Assembly (NCBI RefSeq): GCF_007859755.1
Contig: NZ_SJPF01000008.1
Span: 84,744-148,743 of the forward strand
Source: Blastopirellula retiformator
GTDB taxonomy: Bacteria; Planctomycetota; Planctomycetia; Pirellulales; Pirellulaceae
Length of the DNA stretch: 64,000 nucleotides
Direction of reading: 5' to 3'
Part shown: positions 8,497-17,547 of the stretch, one piece after another
Layout: each line of letters begins with the position of its first letter
How positions within the stretch are numbered: position 1 is the stretch's first letter
The notes under the pieces: generated by a model
Told to the model about the DNA's origin: nothing
What the model saw: only the letters and a program-made list of their open reading frames with translations
Databases searched by the model: none
Program-made: the position numbers and the translations under genes

Positions 8497-11097
8497 ATGA
8501 AGATTGCGTCGAAACTGTTTGCCCTGACCCTGTTCGCCGCCGCAATTACGCTGGCCGGCGTCGCGCGAGCTGATCAAAAGCTCGAACTGAAAAAAGGGGA
8601 CAAGATCGTCTACATCGGCAACACGCTGGCCGAGCGGATGCAGTACTTCCCCCACTTTGAAACCTTGCTGCAGGCCCGCTTTCCCGATTTGGAACTGGAA
8701 GTGCGCGACCTTGGCTGGTCGGCGGATGAAATCGACCTTCGCCCGCGGAGTAAAGACTTTCAGGATCATGGCCACAACCTGGAAGATCACAAGCCGGACG
8801 TGATCCTGGCTTTCTTCGGCTTCAACGAATCGTTCGCGGGTCCCGGCGGATTGAAGCAGTTCGAAAAAGATTTTGACAAGTTCGTCAAAGAAACCTCGGC
8901 CACCAAGTACAACGGCGAGTCGGCCCCTCAACTGGTAATCGTTTCGCCGATCCCCAACGAAGATCTGCATCGCCGCACGTTGCCCAACGGCGAAGCGAAC
9001 AACAAGAACATCGAACTGTACGCCGCCGCGATGAAGAAGATCGCCGAAGCGAACGAAGTGATGTTTGTCGATGTTTACGCACCGATGAAAGAAAAGATGG
9101 CGGGCGACAGCGACCTGACCATTAACACGATTCACCTGAATGACGACGGCTACAAGGCGTTTGGCGAAGTGCTGGACGCCGGCCTGTTTGGCGCCGCGCC
9201 CGACTACAAGTGCGACCTCGAGAAGCTGTACTCGGAAGTCTACGAAAAGGACTTGCAGTTCTTCTACGACTATCGGGCGGTCAACGGCTTCTATATTTAT
9301 GGCGGTCGCAAGAATCCGTTCGGCGTCGTCAACTTCCCGGCCGAATTCGAGAAGCTCCGCAAGATGACGTCCAAGCGGGACGAACGCATTTGGGCGGTCG
9401 CGGCCGGCAAAGAAGTTCCGGCCCAGGTCGATGACTCGGAAACGGGCGAGTTCGCCAAGATCGAATCGAACGTCGATCGTCCGATCTCGTTCGACTCGCC
9501 CGCTGAAGCGATGAAGTCGTTCAAGCTGCCGGAAGGCTACAAAATCAACCTGTTCGCCTCGGAAGAGGATTTCCCGGAATTGCGTAACCCGGTTCAGTTC
9601 GCCTTTGACGCGAAGGGGCGACTGTGGGTGGCGACGATGGAAACCTACCCGATGTACCTGCCGGGAACGCCTGTTTCCGACAAGGTGCTGATCTTCGAAG
9701 ACACCGATGGCGACGGCAAAGCGGACAAGAAGATCGTGTTCGCCGACGGTTTGCATCTGCCGACCGGTATCGAACTGGGCGATGGCGGCTGCTACGTGGC
9801 GGCCCAGCCGAACCTGATCTTCCTGAAAGACACCGACGGCGATGACAAGGCGGACGAAAGGACCTACATCCTGCACGGTTTTGACTCGGCCGACTCGCAC
9901 CACTCGCTCAGCGCCTTCACGTGGGGCCCAGGCGGTGCGCTCTACTTCCAGGAAGGAACCTTCCACCACACGCAAGTCGAAACGCCGTACGGTCCCGAGC
10001 GGGTCAAGAACGCCGCCGTCTTCCGCTTTGAACCGCTGACCGACAAGTTCGACGTCTTCGTTTCTTACTCGTTCGCTAATCCTTGGGGACACACGTTCGA
10101 CGATTGGGGACAAGACTTCGTCGCCGACGCTTCGGGCGGGGCCAACTACTTCGGCACCGCTTTTAGCGGCGACGTCGACTATCCCAACAAGCACCCGGGC
10201 ATGAAGCAGTTTTTGAAGAAGCAGTGGCGTCCGACTTCGGGCTGCGAGTTCGTTTCGAGCCGCAACTTCCCCGAATCGGCCCAAGGCAACTACCTGCTGA
10301 ACAACTGCATCGGCTTCCAAGGCGTGTTGCAGTACAAGATGAAAGAAGATGGCTCGGGCTTCGCCGCTGACCCGGTTGAACCGCTGCTGCAGTCGTCGGA
10401 CCTCAACTTCCGCCCGGTCGATCTGCAGTTTGGTCCGGACGGCGCTTTGTACATCGTCGACTGGTACAACCCGCTGGTTGGTCACATGCAACACTCGGTT
10501 CGCGATCCGAAGCGTGACAACACGCATGGCCGCATCTGGCGAATCACCTACGAAGGAAACGACCTGGTCGAACCGGCCAAGATCGCCGACGCTTCGATTC
10601 CGGAATTGCTGGAAGAGCTGAAGACCTACGAGTACCGTACGCGTTATCGCGTTCGTCGTGAACTTCGCGAGCGTGACGCGGAACAGGTCAACGCTGAGTT
10701 GGCCAAGTGGATCGCCGGTCTCGACGCCAATGACAAGTTGTACGAACACAACCTGTTGGAAGCCCTCTGGGTGAAGCAGAACCTCGACATCGTCGATCAG
10801 GACCTGCTGCAGAAAATGCTGCGGGCGTCCGATCCGCGGGCCCGCGCTGCGGCGACTCGCGTTCTGTGCTACTGGCGCGATCAAGTTGAAGAGCCGCTGG
10901 CGCTGTTGCAAGGGCAAGTGAATGACGAGAATCCTCGCGTTCGCCTGGAAGCGGTGCGGGCTCTCAGCTTCTTCAGTTCGCAGGAAGCGCTCGACATCGC
11001 GCTAGAATCGCTCGCCTACGACCAGGACTATTACCTGGAATACACGTTGGGCGAAACGATCAAGACGCTGGAAGGCCGCGTCGGCGCTGCGAACTAG
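8497..11097 (+). CDS. Secreted SGNH-like / NHL (PVC-type dehydrogenase) / HEAT protein
   Basis: 866 residues with a signal peptide (LFALTLFAAAITLAGVARA). Residues ~25-250 resemble an SGNH/GDSL hydrolase, but block I reads GNTLAER instead of GDS and block V reads NTIHLNDDGY instead of DxxH, so the usual nucleophile and acid are replaced; GFNES (block III) remains. Residues ~330-690 form the beta-propeller 'putative membrane-bound dehydrogenase' domain of PVC bacteria (DAKGRLWVATMETYP, DTDGDGKADK, VDWYNPLVGHMQHS). HEAT-like helices end the protein. The haem-binding CxxCH domain often fused to such proteins is absent but occurs in the next gene. ATG 8497 is preferred over GTG 8488 because GGAG at 8482-8485 is too close to the latter. 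It is likely periplasmic and takes part in carbohydrate or redox chemistry, function unproven. Confidence 0.82.
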   Translation: MKIASKLFALTLFAAAITLAGVARADQKLELKKGDKIVYIGNTLAERMQYFPHFETLLQARFPDLELEVRDLGWSADEIDLRPRSKDFQDHGHNLEDHKPDVILAFFGFNESFAGPGGLKQFEKDFDKFVKETSATKYNGESAPQLVIVSPIPNEDLHRRTLPNGEANNKNIELYAAAMKKIAEANEVMFVDVYAPMKEKMAGDSDLTINTIHLNDDGYKAFGEVLDAGLFGAAPDYKCDLEKLYSEVYEKDLQFFYDYRAVNGFYIYGGRKNPFGVVNFPAEFEKLRKMTSKRDERIWAVAAGKEVPAQVDDSETGEFAKIESNVDRPISFDSPAEAMKSFKLPEGYKINLFASEEDFPELRNPVQFAFDAKGRLWVATMETYPMYLPGTPVSDKVLIFEDTDGDGKADKKIVFADGLHLPTGIELGDGGCYVAAQPNLIFLKDTDGDDKADERTYILHGFDSADSHHSLSAFTWGPGGALYFQEGTFHHTQVETPYGPERVKNAAVFRFEPLTDKFDVFVSYSFANPWGHTFDDWGQDFVADASGGANYFGTAFSGDVDYPNKHPGMKQFLKKQWRPTSGCEFVSSRNFPESAQGNYLLNNCIGFQGVLQYKMKEDGSGFAADPVEPLLQSSDLNFRPVDLQFGPDGALYIVDWYNPLVGHMQHSVRDPKRDNTHGRIWRITYEGNDLVEPAKIADASIPELLEELKTYEYRTRYRVRRELRERDAEQVNAELAKWIAGLDANDKLYEHNLLEALWVKQNLDIVDQDLLQKMLRASDPRARAAATRVLCYWRDQVEEPLALLQGQVNDENPRVRLEAVRALSFFSSQEALDIALESLAYDQDYYLEYTLGETIKTLEGRVGAAN

Positions 11098-11137
11098 TTC
11101 GCCCGCTTGATTCCGGATGCAGCTTTAAATCGATGCA

Positions 11138-11172
11138 GAGTCACCCGGACTACGGTTCGGGTGACTCTTTTC
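11138..11172 (+). terminator. Intrinsic terminator between the PVC-type genes
   Basis: A perfect 10-bp stem (GAGTCACCCG at 11138-11147 with CGGGTGACTC at 11158-11167) is followed by TTTTCT. It sits between two functionally related genes, so it should limit read-through and set different levels for the two products. Confidence 0.85.
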
Positions 11173-11206
11173 TCTGACGCAACGAAAATCCTCAAAGGTT
11201 GGACAG

Positions 11207-12970
11207 ATGAGTTTCCGTTTCGCTCGGTTGTTTATGATGGCCAGCGTCGCCTGTTTGTTGATCGTTTCCTCGGCCGCCGCTCAAGGAAGCGTCGACGCCA
11301 TGGTCAAGATGATCAACAGCGGCCGCATCACCGAGCAGCGTATGCCGCAGGTGGTCGATATGATCTGCAAGCGGGCCAACGACGAAAACCTGGCGTTCGT
11401 CTTTCAGATGGCGACCAAGCCGGACGGTTTTCCGGCCTCGGTTCGTCCCGAAGCGCTGAAGGCGCTCCATGAAGCGGCCGTTAGCCGCAATGCCGTACCG
11501 GCCGGGGATCTGTCGGCGATCGGCGAACTGCTAAAAAGCGACGATCGCCAGACGCAAACGATGGCGGTCGAACTGGCCGGTTTGTGGAAGGTGGAAGGCT
11601 CACTCGACGCCCTCTCGACGCTGGCGACCGAAGAGAAGACGGGCGCGAAGCTAAAAAAGGCGGCCGTCGCCAGTTTGGCCAAAATTGGCGGTCCCCAAGC
11701 GGTCGCCACGCTCGAAAAGCTAACTGGCCCGAATCAACCGCTGGCTGTTCGCTATCTGGGCGTATCGGCGCTGGTTGACGTTGATGTCGATCAAGCGGCG
11801 AAGATCGCCGGACAAATCTTGGCCGGCGCCGACACTTCGACGGATCCGGCGGTCATGATCGACGCCTTTCTCGCCCAGCAATCGGGGCCGACGAAGTTAG
11901 GCGCCGTCCTCGCCGAAACCGAGTTGACGCCGGACGTTGCCAAAATGTGCTTGCGACAGATGTTCGCGGTGGGGCGGAGCGATCCAGAATTGGTCTCGGT
12001 CTTGTCGAAGGCGGCCGGCATCGAAGATGACGCTCCTGAGATGACGGCCGACGAAATCAAAGCTCTAGCGGCCGAATTGCTCGAAAAAGGGGACGCCCAT
12101 CGGGGCGAGTTGCTCTTTCGTCGAGCCGACTTGAACTGCTTCAAATGTCATGCGCTAAGCGGCGCCGGTGGACAGATCGGGCCCGACCTAAGTGCGGTCG
12201 GCGGCAGTAGCCCAGCCGACTACGTGGTCACCTCGATTCTGTATCCCGAACAAGCGGTCAAAGAAGCCTACACGACGCGCACTATTCTGACGTTTGATGG
12301 TAAGGTCTATACCGGCATTGTCGCCGAAGAGGATGACGACCGCGTCATCATGCGGCAGGCCAGTGGCGAGTTGGCGACCATTCCGGTCGACGATATCGAC
12401 GCCGAAAAAGAAGGGGGCTCGCTGATGCCGAAAGGTTTAGCGAAGTTCCTGACCCATGACGAGTTTCTCGATCTGTCGCGGTTCATCGCCGAATTGGGCA
12501 AGCCGGGCGAGTACGCCATTCGGACCCAGCCGACGATCCAGCGTTGGCGGCTGCTGAAAGAAACTCCGCCCAACCTGGCCGAAGAAGTCCCGACGATCGG
12601 TCAGTTGGAAGAAGAAATCATTCAGGCCCCCGAAGATGCTTGGACGCCTGCCTATGCGATGACGGCGGGCGACTTGCCGTTGGCCGACTTGGCCTCGGAC
12701 GAGCGACCGGTCTACTACCTGATGGCCGAAGTCGACGTGGTCGTCGGCGGCGCGGTGCAGGTGGTTTTGAACGAAACGGCGGGAGTTCGCGTTTGGATCG
12801 GTGATGACGCCTTGCCGGAAGGAGCGCCTGAGGCGGTAGAATTGGAGCCTGGCAAACACGCCATCTATTTGCGAATCGATCCGGCGAAGTTCTCGGCCGA
12901 TTTGCTGCGGGCCAAGGTCGAACGTCCGGCCGACTCGCACGCTGAATATACGGTGGTTGGCGGGGCCTAA
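11207..12970 (+). CDS. Secreted HEAT-repeat / PVC-type cytochrome c protein
   Basis: 587 residues with a signal peptide (MMASVACLLIVSSAAAQ). Residues ~30-290 are HEAT-like helical repeats. A cytochrome c haem site CFKCH starts at Cys311, followed by GGQIGPDLSAVG and the conserved SILYPEQAVKEAY region of PVC-type haem proteins. The last ~150 residues are a beta-rich domain. Together with the preceding gene it reconstitutes the domain set (dehydrogenase propeller, HEAT, cytochrome) that in many planctomycetes is a single polypeptide, so I infer that the two proteins act together as a periplasmic electron-transferring oxidoreductase. The electron donor is unknown. Confidence 0.85.
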   Translation: MSFRFARLFMMASVACLLIVSSAAAQGSVDAMVKMINSGRITEQRMPQVVDMICKRANDENLAFVFQMATKPDGFPASVRPEALKALHEAAVSRNAVPAGDLSAIGELLKSDDRQTQTMAVELAGLWKVEGSLDALSTLATEEKTGAKLKKAAVASLAKIGGPQAVATLEKLTGPNQPLAVRYLGVSALVDVDVDQAAKIAGQILAGADTSTDPAVMIDAFLAQQSGPTKLGAVLAETELTPDVAKMCLRQMFAVGRSDPELVSVLSKAAGIEDDAPEMTADEIKALAAELLEKGDAHRGELLFRRADLNCFKCHALSGAGGQIGPDLSAVGGSSPADYVVTSILYPEQAVKEAYTTRTILTFDGKVYTGIVAEEDDDRVIMRQASGELATIPVDDIDAEKEGGSLMPKGLAKFLTHDEFLDLSRFIAELGKPGEYAIRTQPTIQRWRLLKETPPNLAEEVPTIGQLEEEIIQAPEDAWTPAYAMTAGDLPLADLASDERPVYYLMAEVDVVVGGAVQVVLNETAGVRVWIGDDALPEGAPEAVELEPGKHAIYLRIDPAKFSADLLRAKVERPADSHAEYTVVGGA

Positions 12971-12989
12971 GCTAGAAAGCGCACAGCGA

Positions 12990-13694
12990 ATGGATGCGGT
13001 CGTACTTTCGTGTGAGCATGGCGGCAACCACGTGCCGCCAAAGTATCGCGATTCGTTTCGCGACGCCGAGCAAGTCTTGGCGTCGCATCGCGGTTGGGAT
13101 CCCGGTTCGCTCGAGGTCGCCCAGGCGTTTCAGCGATCCACTGGCGCTCCGCTCGTCTCTTCGACCGTGACGCGGTTGCTGGTCGAGCTGAATCGCTCGG
13201 AGGGGCACGCGAATCATTTTTCGCAATACACGCGTGATCTGCCGGCCGAGACGAAACGCACGATCAACGACCAGTACTATTCCCCGCATCGGGCGGCTGT
13301 GCAGGAGGCTGTCGAGAGAGTTCGAGCGAGCGGCAAGCGGGTAATCCACCTTGCGCTGCATTCCTTTACGCCGGAACTGGACGGCGAAATCCGTACGGCC
13401 GAAATCGGATTGCTCTACGATCCTGGTCGCCCGGGGGAAAAGAAGTTTTGCGCTGCCTGGCGAACTCGCCTGATCGCGCTGCACGCAAACATGCGGGTTC
13501 GGCTGAACTATCCCTACCTGGGCAAGGCGGATGGCCTGACGACGTCACTGCGCAAGAAATACTCCGACGCCCAATACGTTGGAATCGAGCTAGAGGTCAA
13601 TCAACGATTGGTGACGCAGGATGACGCGTGGCAGGCGTTGATCGCCGACTTGGCGCAGACGTTTCTAACGGGGGTTCGTCCCGCCGTGGGCTAG
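12990..13694 (+). CDS. N-formylglutamate amidohydrolase family protein
   Basis: 234 residues. The opening strand VVLSCEHGGNHVP is the metal-binding signature of the N-formylglutamate amidohydrolase (FGase) family, which hydrolyses N-formyl-glutamate or related formamides. Further conserved-looking parts are VSRLLVELNRSE-like VTRLLVELNRSE and ALHSFTP. No histidine-utilisation genes are nearby, so the role is open; many such proteins are uncharacterised homologues. The frame opens at 12957 inside the preceding gene; ATG 12990, 19 bases after that gene's stop, gives the family-like N-terminus although no clear ribosome site is visible. Its 3' end overlaps the convergent regulator by 30 bases. 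Confidence 0.82.
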   Translation: MDAVVLSCEHGGNHVPPKYRDSFRDAEQVLASHRGWDPGSLEVAQAFQRSTGAPLVSSTVTRLLVELNRSEGHANHFSQYTRDLPAETKRTINDQYYSPHRAAVQEAVERVRASGKRVIHLALHSFTPELDGEIRTAEIGLLYDPGRPGEKKFCAAWRTRLIALHANMRVRLNYPYLGKADGLTTSLRKKYSDAQYVGIELEVNQRLVTQDDAWQALIADLAQTFLTGVRPAVG

Positions 13695-16298
13695 CTCAAG
13701 CGAGATCGACGTCTCGAGTTCTTTCAGCAGATTGCTGACGCTTTCGGCCAGTTCGGCGTCGCCGCGATCCTCCAGCAATTCGCAGGCCGCTTCGGTGCTT
13801 TCCGACTCTTGCTGGCGATTGAACCAGCGTAACAACGTACCGCGACTGATAACCCCGGTCGGTCGACCGTCATTCACAACAATGATCCGACGAATCGAGG
13901 CTCGCATCAGGAAGTTATAGATCGTTTCGGCCGATTCTTCCTCGGGGAAGAAGACGACGTCCGGACACATGGTCGAGCGAATCGGTTGATCCCAGCGCGA
14001 CACGTCAGTCATGTGGCTCATCAGGTCCTTTTCCGACAGCACGCCGCAGAGCAGGCCATTGCGATTGACGACCGGCGCCGAGTTAATCCGATAGCGAAGC
14101 AGGAAACGGAGGGCGCTGCGGGCGGTATCGTCTTCTTGCAGCGTGACGATTGGCGAGGTCATCACGTCGTGAGCCGTCACCTTGCGCAACGGGGCGGCCC
14201 AGTCGGGCGGAGTCAAAGGAAGATCGGCGGACTGCGCCGTGTCGGAACGACGAACGACGCGGTTGCGGCCAAGTTGCTTGGCGACGACCAGCGCTTCTTC
14301 GGACAGCTGAATTAGTTGGTCTAAATTGGAGGTGTCGGCCAGCGTCTGAGCGACGCCAAAACTGGCGGTTATCGCCAACTTCTCGCCATTGACGACGATG
14401 CCATTTCCGCCAATTACCTTGCACAGCCGTTCCGCAAAATGGGAGGCCTGCGATTCGTTCGACTCGACCATCGCGACCAGGAATCGATCGCCCGTGAGTC
14501 GGCAAACATAATCGGTCAAACGCGTGTGACCTTGCACCAGCTCGGCGACCCGCTGAATCACTTTGTCGCCGACATCGGCGCCATGAATGTTGTTGATCAA
14601 CTCGAAACCGTCGACATCGAGCACGATGAGCGACAGCGGCAGATGATATCGAACCGCCCGAAACCACTCCCGCTCGAGCTGTTCGTCAAGTTGCCGGCGC
14701 GTCGGCAGCCCGGTTAGAGGGTCATTACGCGTGAGTCCAGCTGGTCGATCCTCCAAGGCGACGACCCGTGACGCGGCGTGCAATCGAGCCAGCAGTTCAT
14801 GCCGATCGAGCGGCTTCTGCATGAAGTCGTCCGCCCCTGCGTGAAACGCTTTTAGCTTCGTCTCGGGACGGGTATCGGAGGTAATGACGATAGTGTAGGT
14901 ATAGTGAGTCAGACGTGCGTCGCGCGTCCAGCGGCAGACCGTGCCGCCGTCGATCGTCGGCAAGTTCCAAGCGGTGATGACATACTGGGGCTGGGAAGTT
15001 TGAATGAATTTCAAGGCGGATGCGGCGTCGTTGCAGGTCGTCACTTCGTAGCCAGCCTCGACGAGCCAGAACTCAATCAATCGCCGCATGCTTGCATCGT
15101 CTTCGATTACGAGCACTTTGGGATTGGTTGAGATGGAAGCGGCCGCGTATTCTTTCGGTTGTCGAGAGCGAGGCGTCCCTTGTTGGCATCCCGCAGCCGC
15201 CGAATCTTCGCTGAACTGATTCAATGCGATTTCTCGCATTTTGCCGAAGCATTTGGCGAAGGCGCGAATGACGACGGGATCGAAATGCATTTCGATCTCG
15301 GCCAGTATCATGTCGTGCGCATCTTCCGGCGAGATCGCCTCTTTGTAAACCCGTTTCGAGGTCAGGGCGTCAAAGACGTCTGCCACTGCGACGATGCGAG
15401 CGGGGAGCGGAATCTCACGCTTTTTCAGTCCGACTGGATAGCCGGTTCCGTCCCAGCGTTCGTGGTGATGGCGCGCAATCTGCATCGCCATCCGAAAGAA
15501 ATCTCCCTTGGGGCTGCTGCGAGCGACCTCTTCCAGCGTGCGGGCGCCGATCTCGGCATGCCCTTTCATGATTTCGTATTCTTCGTCGGTCAGTTTGCCT
15601 GGCTTCAGCAAGATGGCGTCGCTGATCCCGACTTTACCAATGTCGTGCAGCGGACTGGAGCGAAAGAGATCGGCCAGGAAGGCGTCGTCAATTTCGTCCC
15701 GATATTCGCTGTCGCGCTGAAGCTGTTCGGCCAGGATTTGCGAGTAGGCCCGCATCCGGACCAGATGCTCGCCGGTTTCTGTATCACGAGAGTCGGCCAG
15801 TTTCGCCAGCGCAAAAACGGCGATATCCTGGGTCGCCTCGATCGCATGGGTGCGCGAGTCGACAATCCGTTCTAGCTCTTGCGTGTATTGCTGGAGCTTG
15901 TTTTCGGCATCTTCGGCCCGTTGAATCGCGTCGAGCAATTGCAGGTGAACGCGAATCTTCGCCAGCAGTTCGTGACGGTTGATCCGCTTCGAGATAAAGT
16001 CGACCGCGCCGCAGTTGAATACTGCCAGACGTTTGGCGGGATTGTCGGTGCCGCTAAAAAAAAGAATACGCGTCTGCTGGCAGCTCTCGCGACGACGAAG
16101 TTCCTCGCAAAGGTGACCGCCATCACCGTCTGGCAACTGCAGGTCGAGCAGAATCAGGTGGGGTCGGAACTGATCGACGATTTCCCGGCATTCGCGCACG
16201 TTGGATGCCGATGCGACCTCATAGGTCGATTCCAGCAACTCACGCATTTCGAACTGCGTAAGCGGGGAATCATCGACAACTAGGATGCGATGTTGCAT
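13665..16298 (-). CDS. Hybrid regulator: REC / HD-GYP / pseudo-REC / degenerate GGDEF / CBS pair
   Basis: 877 residues. Domains in order: receiver 1 (~1-120; VVDDSP, phosphoacceptor in LILLDLQLPDG); coiled coil; HD-GYP c-di-GMP phosphodiesterase (~155-340; HDIGKVGI, HHERWDGTGYP, intact); receiver 2 (~390-510; VIEDDAS present, but the phosphoacceptor Asp is Ala443); GGDEF domain (~525-685) whose signature reads TGDRF at 602-606; two CBS modules (~705-830; HDVMTSPIVTL, CGVLSEKDLM, TGVISRGTLL); and a short helical tail. Receiver 1 presumably controls c-di-GMP hydrolysis, while the second receiver, the GGDEF and the CBS pair look like sensing or scaffold modules (CBS pairs usually bind adenine nucleotides). 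Start 16298 begins the receiver directly; an upstream extension to 16433 is unlikely. No partner kinase is adjacent. Confidence 0.9.
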   Translation of the reverse strand: MQHRILVVDDSPLTQFEMRELLESTYEVASASNVRECREIVDQFRPHLILLDLQLPDGDGGHLCEELRRRESCQQTRILFFSGTDNPAKRLAVFNCGAVDFISKRINRHELLAKIRVHLQLLDAIQRAEDAENKLQQYTQELERIVDSRTHAIEATQDIAVFALAKLADSRDTETGEHLVRMRAYSQILAEQLQRDSEYRDEIDDAFLADLFRSSPLHDIGKVGISDAILLKPGKLTDEEYEIMKGHAEIGARTLEEVARSSPKGDFFRMAMQIARHHHERWDGTGYPVGLKKREIPLPARIVAVADVFDALTSKRVYKEAISPEDAHDMILAEIEMHFDPVVIRAFAKCFGKMREIALNQFSEDSAAAGCQQGTPRSRQPKEYAAASISTNPKVLVIEDDASMRRLIEFWLVEAGYEVTTCNDAASALKFIQTSQPQYVITAWNLPTIDGGTVCRWTRDARLTHYTYTIVITSDTRPETKLKAFHAGADDFMQKPLDRHELLARLHAASRVVALEDRPAGLTRNDPLTGLPTRRQLDEQLEREWFRAVRYHLPLSLIVLDVDGFELINNIHGADVGDKVIQRVAELVQGHTRLTDYVCRLTGDRFLVAMVESNESQASHFAERLCKVIGGNGIVVNGEKLAITASFGVAQTLADTSNLDQLIQLSEEALVVAKQLGRNRVVRRSDTAQSADLPLTPPDWAAPLRKVTAHDVMTSPIVTLQEDDTARSALRFLLRYRINSAPVVNRNGLLCGVLSEKDLMSHMTDVSRWDQPIRSTMCPDVVFFPEEESAETIYNFLMRASIRRIIVVNDGRPTGVISRGTLLRWFNRQQESESTEAACELLEDRGDAELAESVSNLLKELETSISLELAHGGTNPR

Positions 16299-16471
16299 AG
16301 AAAAACCAATCCTGCCCCTATGGATTTGCGCGCGGTTCGCGATCGCCGTCCGCTCGAATATTGGCTCAAGCGGTAAGAAAACGATAGGTCGCAACCCGGC
16401 TACGGTCTTCCGAAGCCGGCACCATGGGGACAAGAAATTGAGCGTGCTGGGGGCGAGGATCGTTGCAAGCG

Positions 16472-17329
16472 TTACGATCCGACCGCGATCACCCGATGAA
16501 AATGCAATTGCACCTCGCCATCGACGACGCGGCGAACCCCTTCCGCCAGACAGCGGGGTTCGTTGTCTTCCTGGCCGAGTCGGATGATATCATCCAGTTT
16601 CATGCCCGGCGGGGTCGTGAAGGTTGTCTGGTTGATAATTTGATTGCCGGCATCGAGCTCTGGCACGATAAAATGGCATGTCGCCCCATAGGTCAACATC
16701 CGGGCCGAGAACGCATCGTGATAGGGTCGTATTCCCGGAAAGCTGGGGAGCAGGCCGTGATGCAGATTGATGATGCGTCCCCCGGCATATTTCCAGCAAC
16801 TGCTGGCCGGCAAGACCCGCATGTAGCGGGCCAGGATCACATAGTCGACCTCGAACTCGTCGAGAACGTCGATCATCTTGTCGTCATCGGCGCGCCCTTG
16901 GTCGTCGCCGATGTTTCGCCACTCGACTCCAAACTGCTCGGCCAATCCACGACATGCATCGCGGTTGCCGATCATCACGGCCGGTTCCGCTTTGATCTGG
17001 CCGTCGCGCATGGCGCGCAACAGGGCGAGCGCCGGTTCGGGACGATAGGTGGTGCAGATCGCCAGACGCGGGCAGTTTTGTCGAGCCTCCGGTGCCCAGA
17101 CGCGGATCGAGAGATTGGTTTGCTGGCCGATTCTGGTAATGGCGGCTTGCAACTCGTCGAGCCGGGCGTTTTCCAGTTCGATCCGCAACAGCATGGCGAA
17201 GACCGCTTCTTCGTCATGGTCGTACATCTGGATTTCGGCGATGTTGGCGCCCAGGCTGGTGACGTAGTGGATGATCGGATCGGCCAGGCCGACGTTGTCG
17301 GGACCGACAGCGGTAATAACGATGCGCAT
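16472..17329 (-). CDS. purU: Formyltetrahydrofolate deformylase
   Basis: 285 residues, the usual length for PurU. An N-terminal ACT domain (VITAVGPDNVGLADPIIHYV) precedes the formyltransferase fold, with DYVILARYMRVL, INLHHGLLPSFPGIRPYH and ELDAGNQIINQ containing the Asn/His/Asp catalytic set. The enzyme hydrolyses 10-formyl-THF to formate and THF, balancing the one-carbon pool. Start 17329 (MRIVITAVG) matches the family; the longer frame to 17485 adds low-complexity sequence. It is transcribed towards, and ends 173 bases before the start of, the large regulator, so co-transcription is possible. Confidence 0.93.
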   Translation of the reverse strand: MRIVITAVGPDNVGLADPIIHYVTSLGANIAEIQMYDHDEEAVFAMLLRIELENARLDELQAAITRIGQQTNLSIRVWAPEARQNCPRLAICTTYRPEPALALLRAMRDGQIKAEPAVMIGNRDACRGLAEQFGVEWRNIGDDQGRADDDKMIDVLDEFEVDYVILARYMRVLPASSCWKYAGGRIINLHHGLLPSFPGIRPYHDAFSARMLTYGATCHFIVPELDAGNQIINQTTFTTPPGMKLDDIIRLGQEDNEPRCLAEGVRRVVDGEVQLHFHRVIAVGS

Positions 17330-17547
17330 TGCAGGATTGTGGGGGGCCAAGGGAGCGATTGGGGAGCCGCCGGCTCGGGGCGTCCGTTCGGCCGACTCCC
17401 TAATATGCCACAAATTCGACGACTTGCCGCTGGGAAGGGTGGGAGACTGGTCGTAATCTGCCGGTTTTGCTAGATTTATCCACACGCGAGCCGCGTAAAT
17501 TCGCTATTTTTTCAGCTCCCCGTCGGGGGAAAGGAACAGGGAAAACG

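Noticed and set aside
8419..10917. 832-residue minus-strand open frame
   Set aside because: Antisense to the PVC-type gene, which has a signal peptide and known domains; the frame arises from codon bias with few stop-forming codons on the opposite strand.
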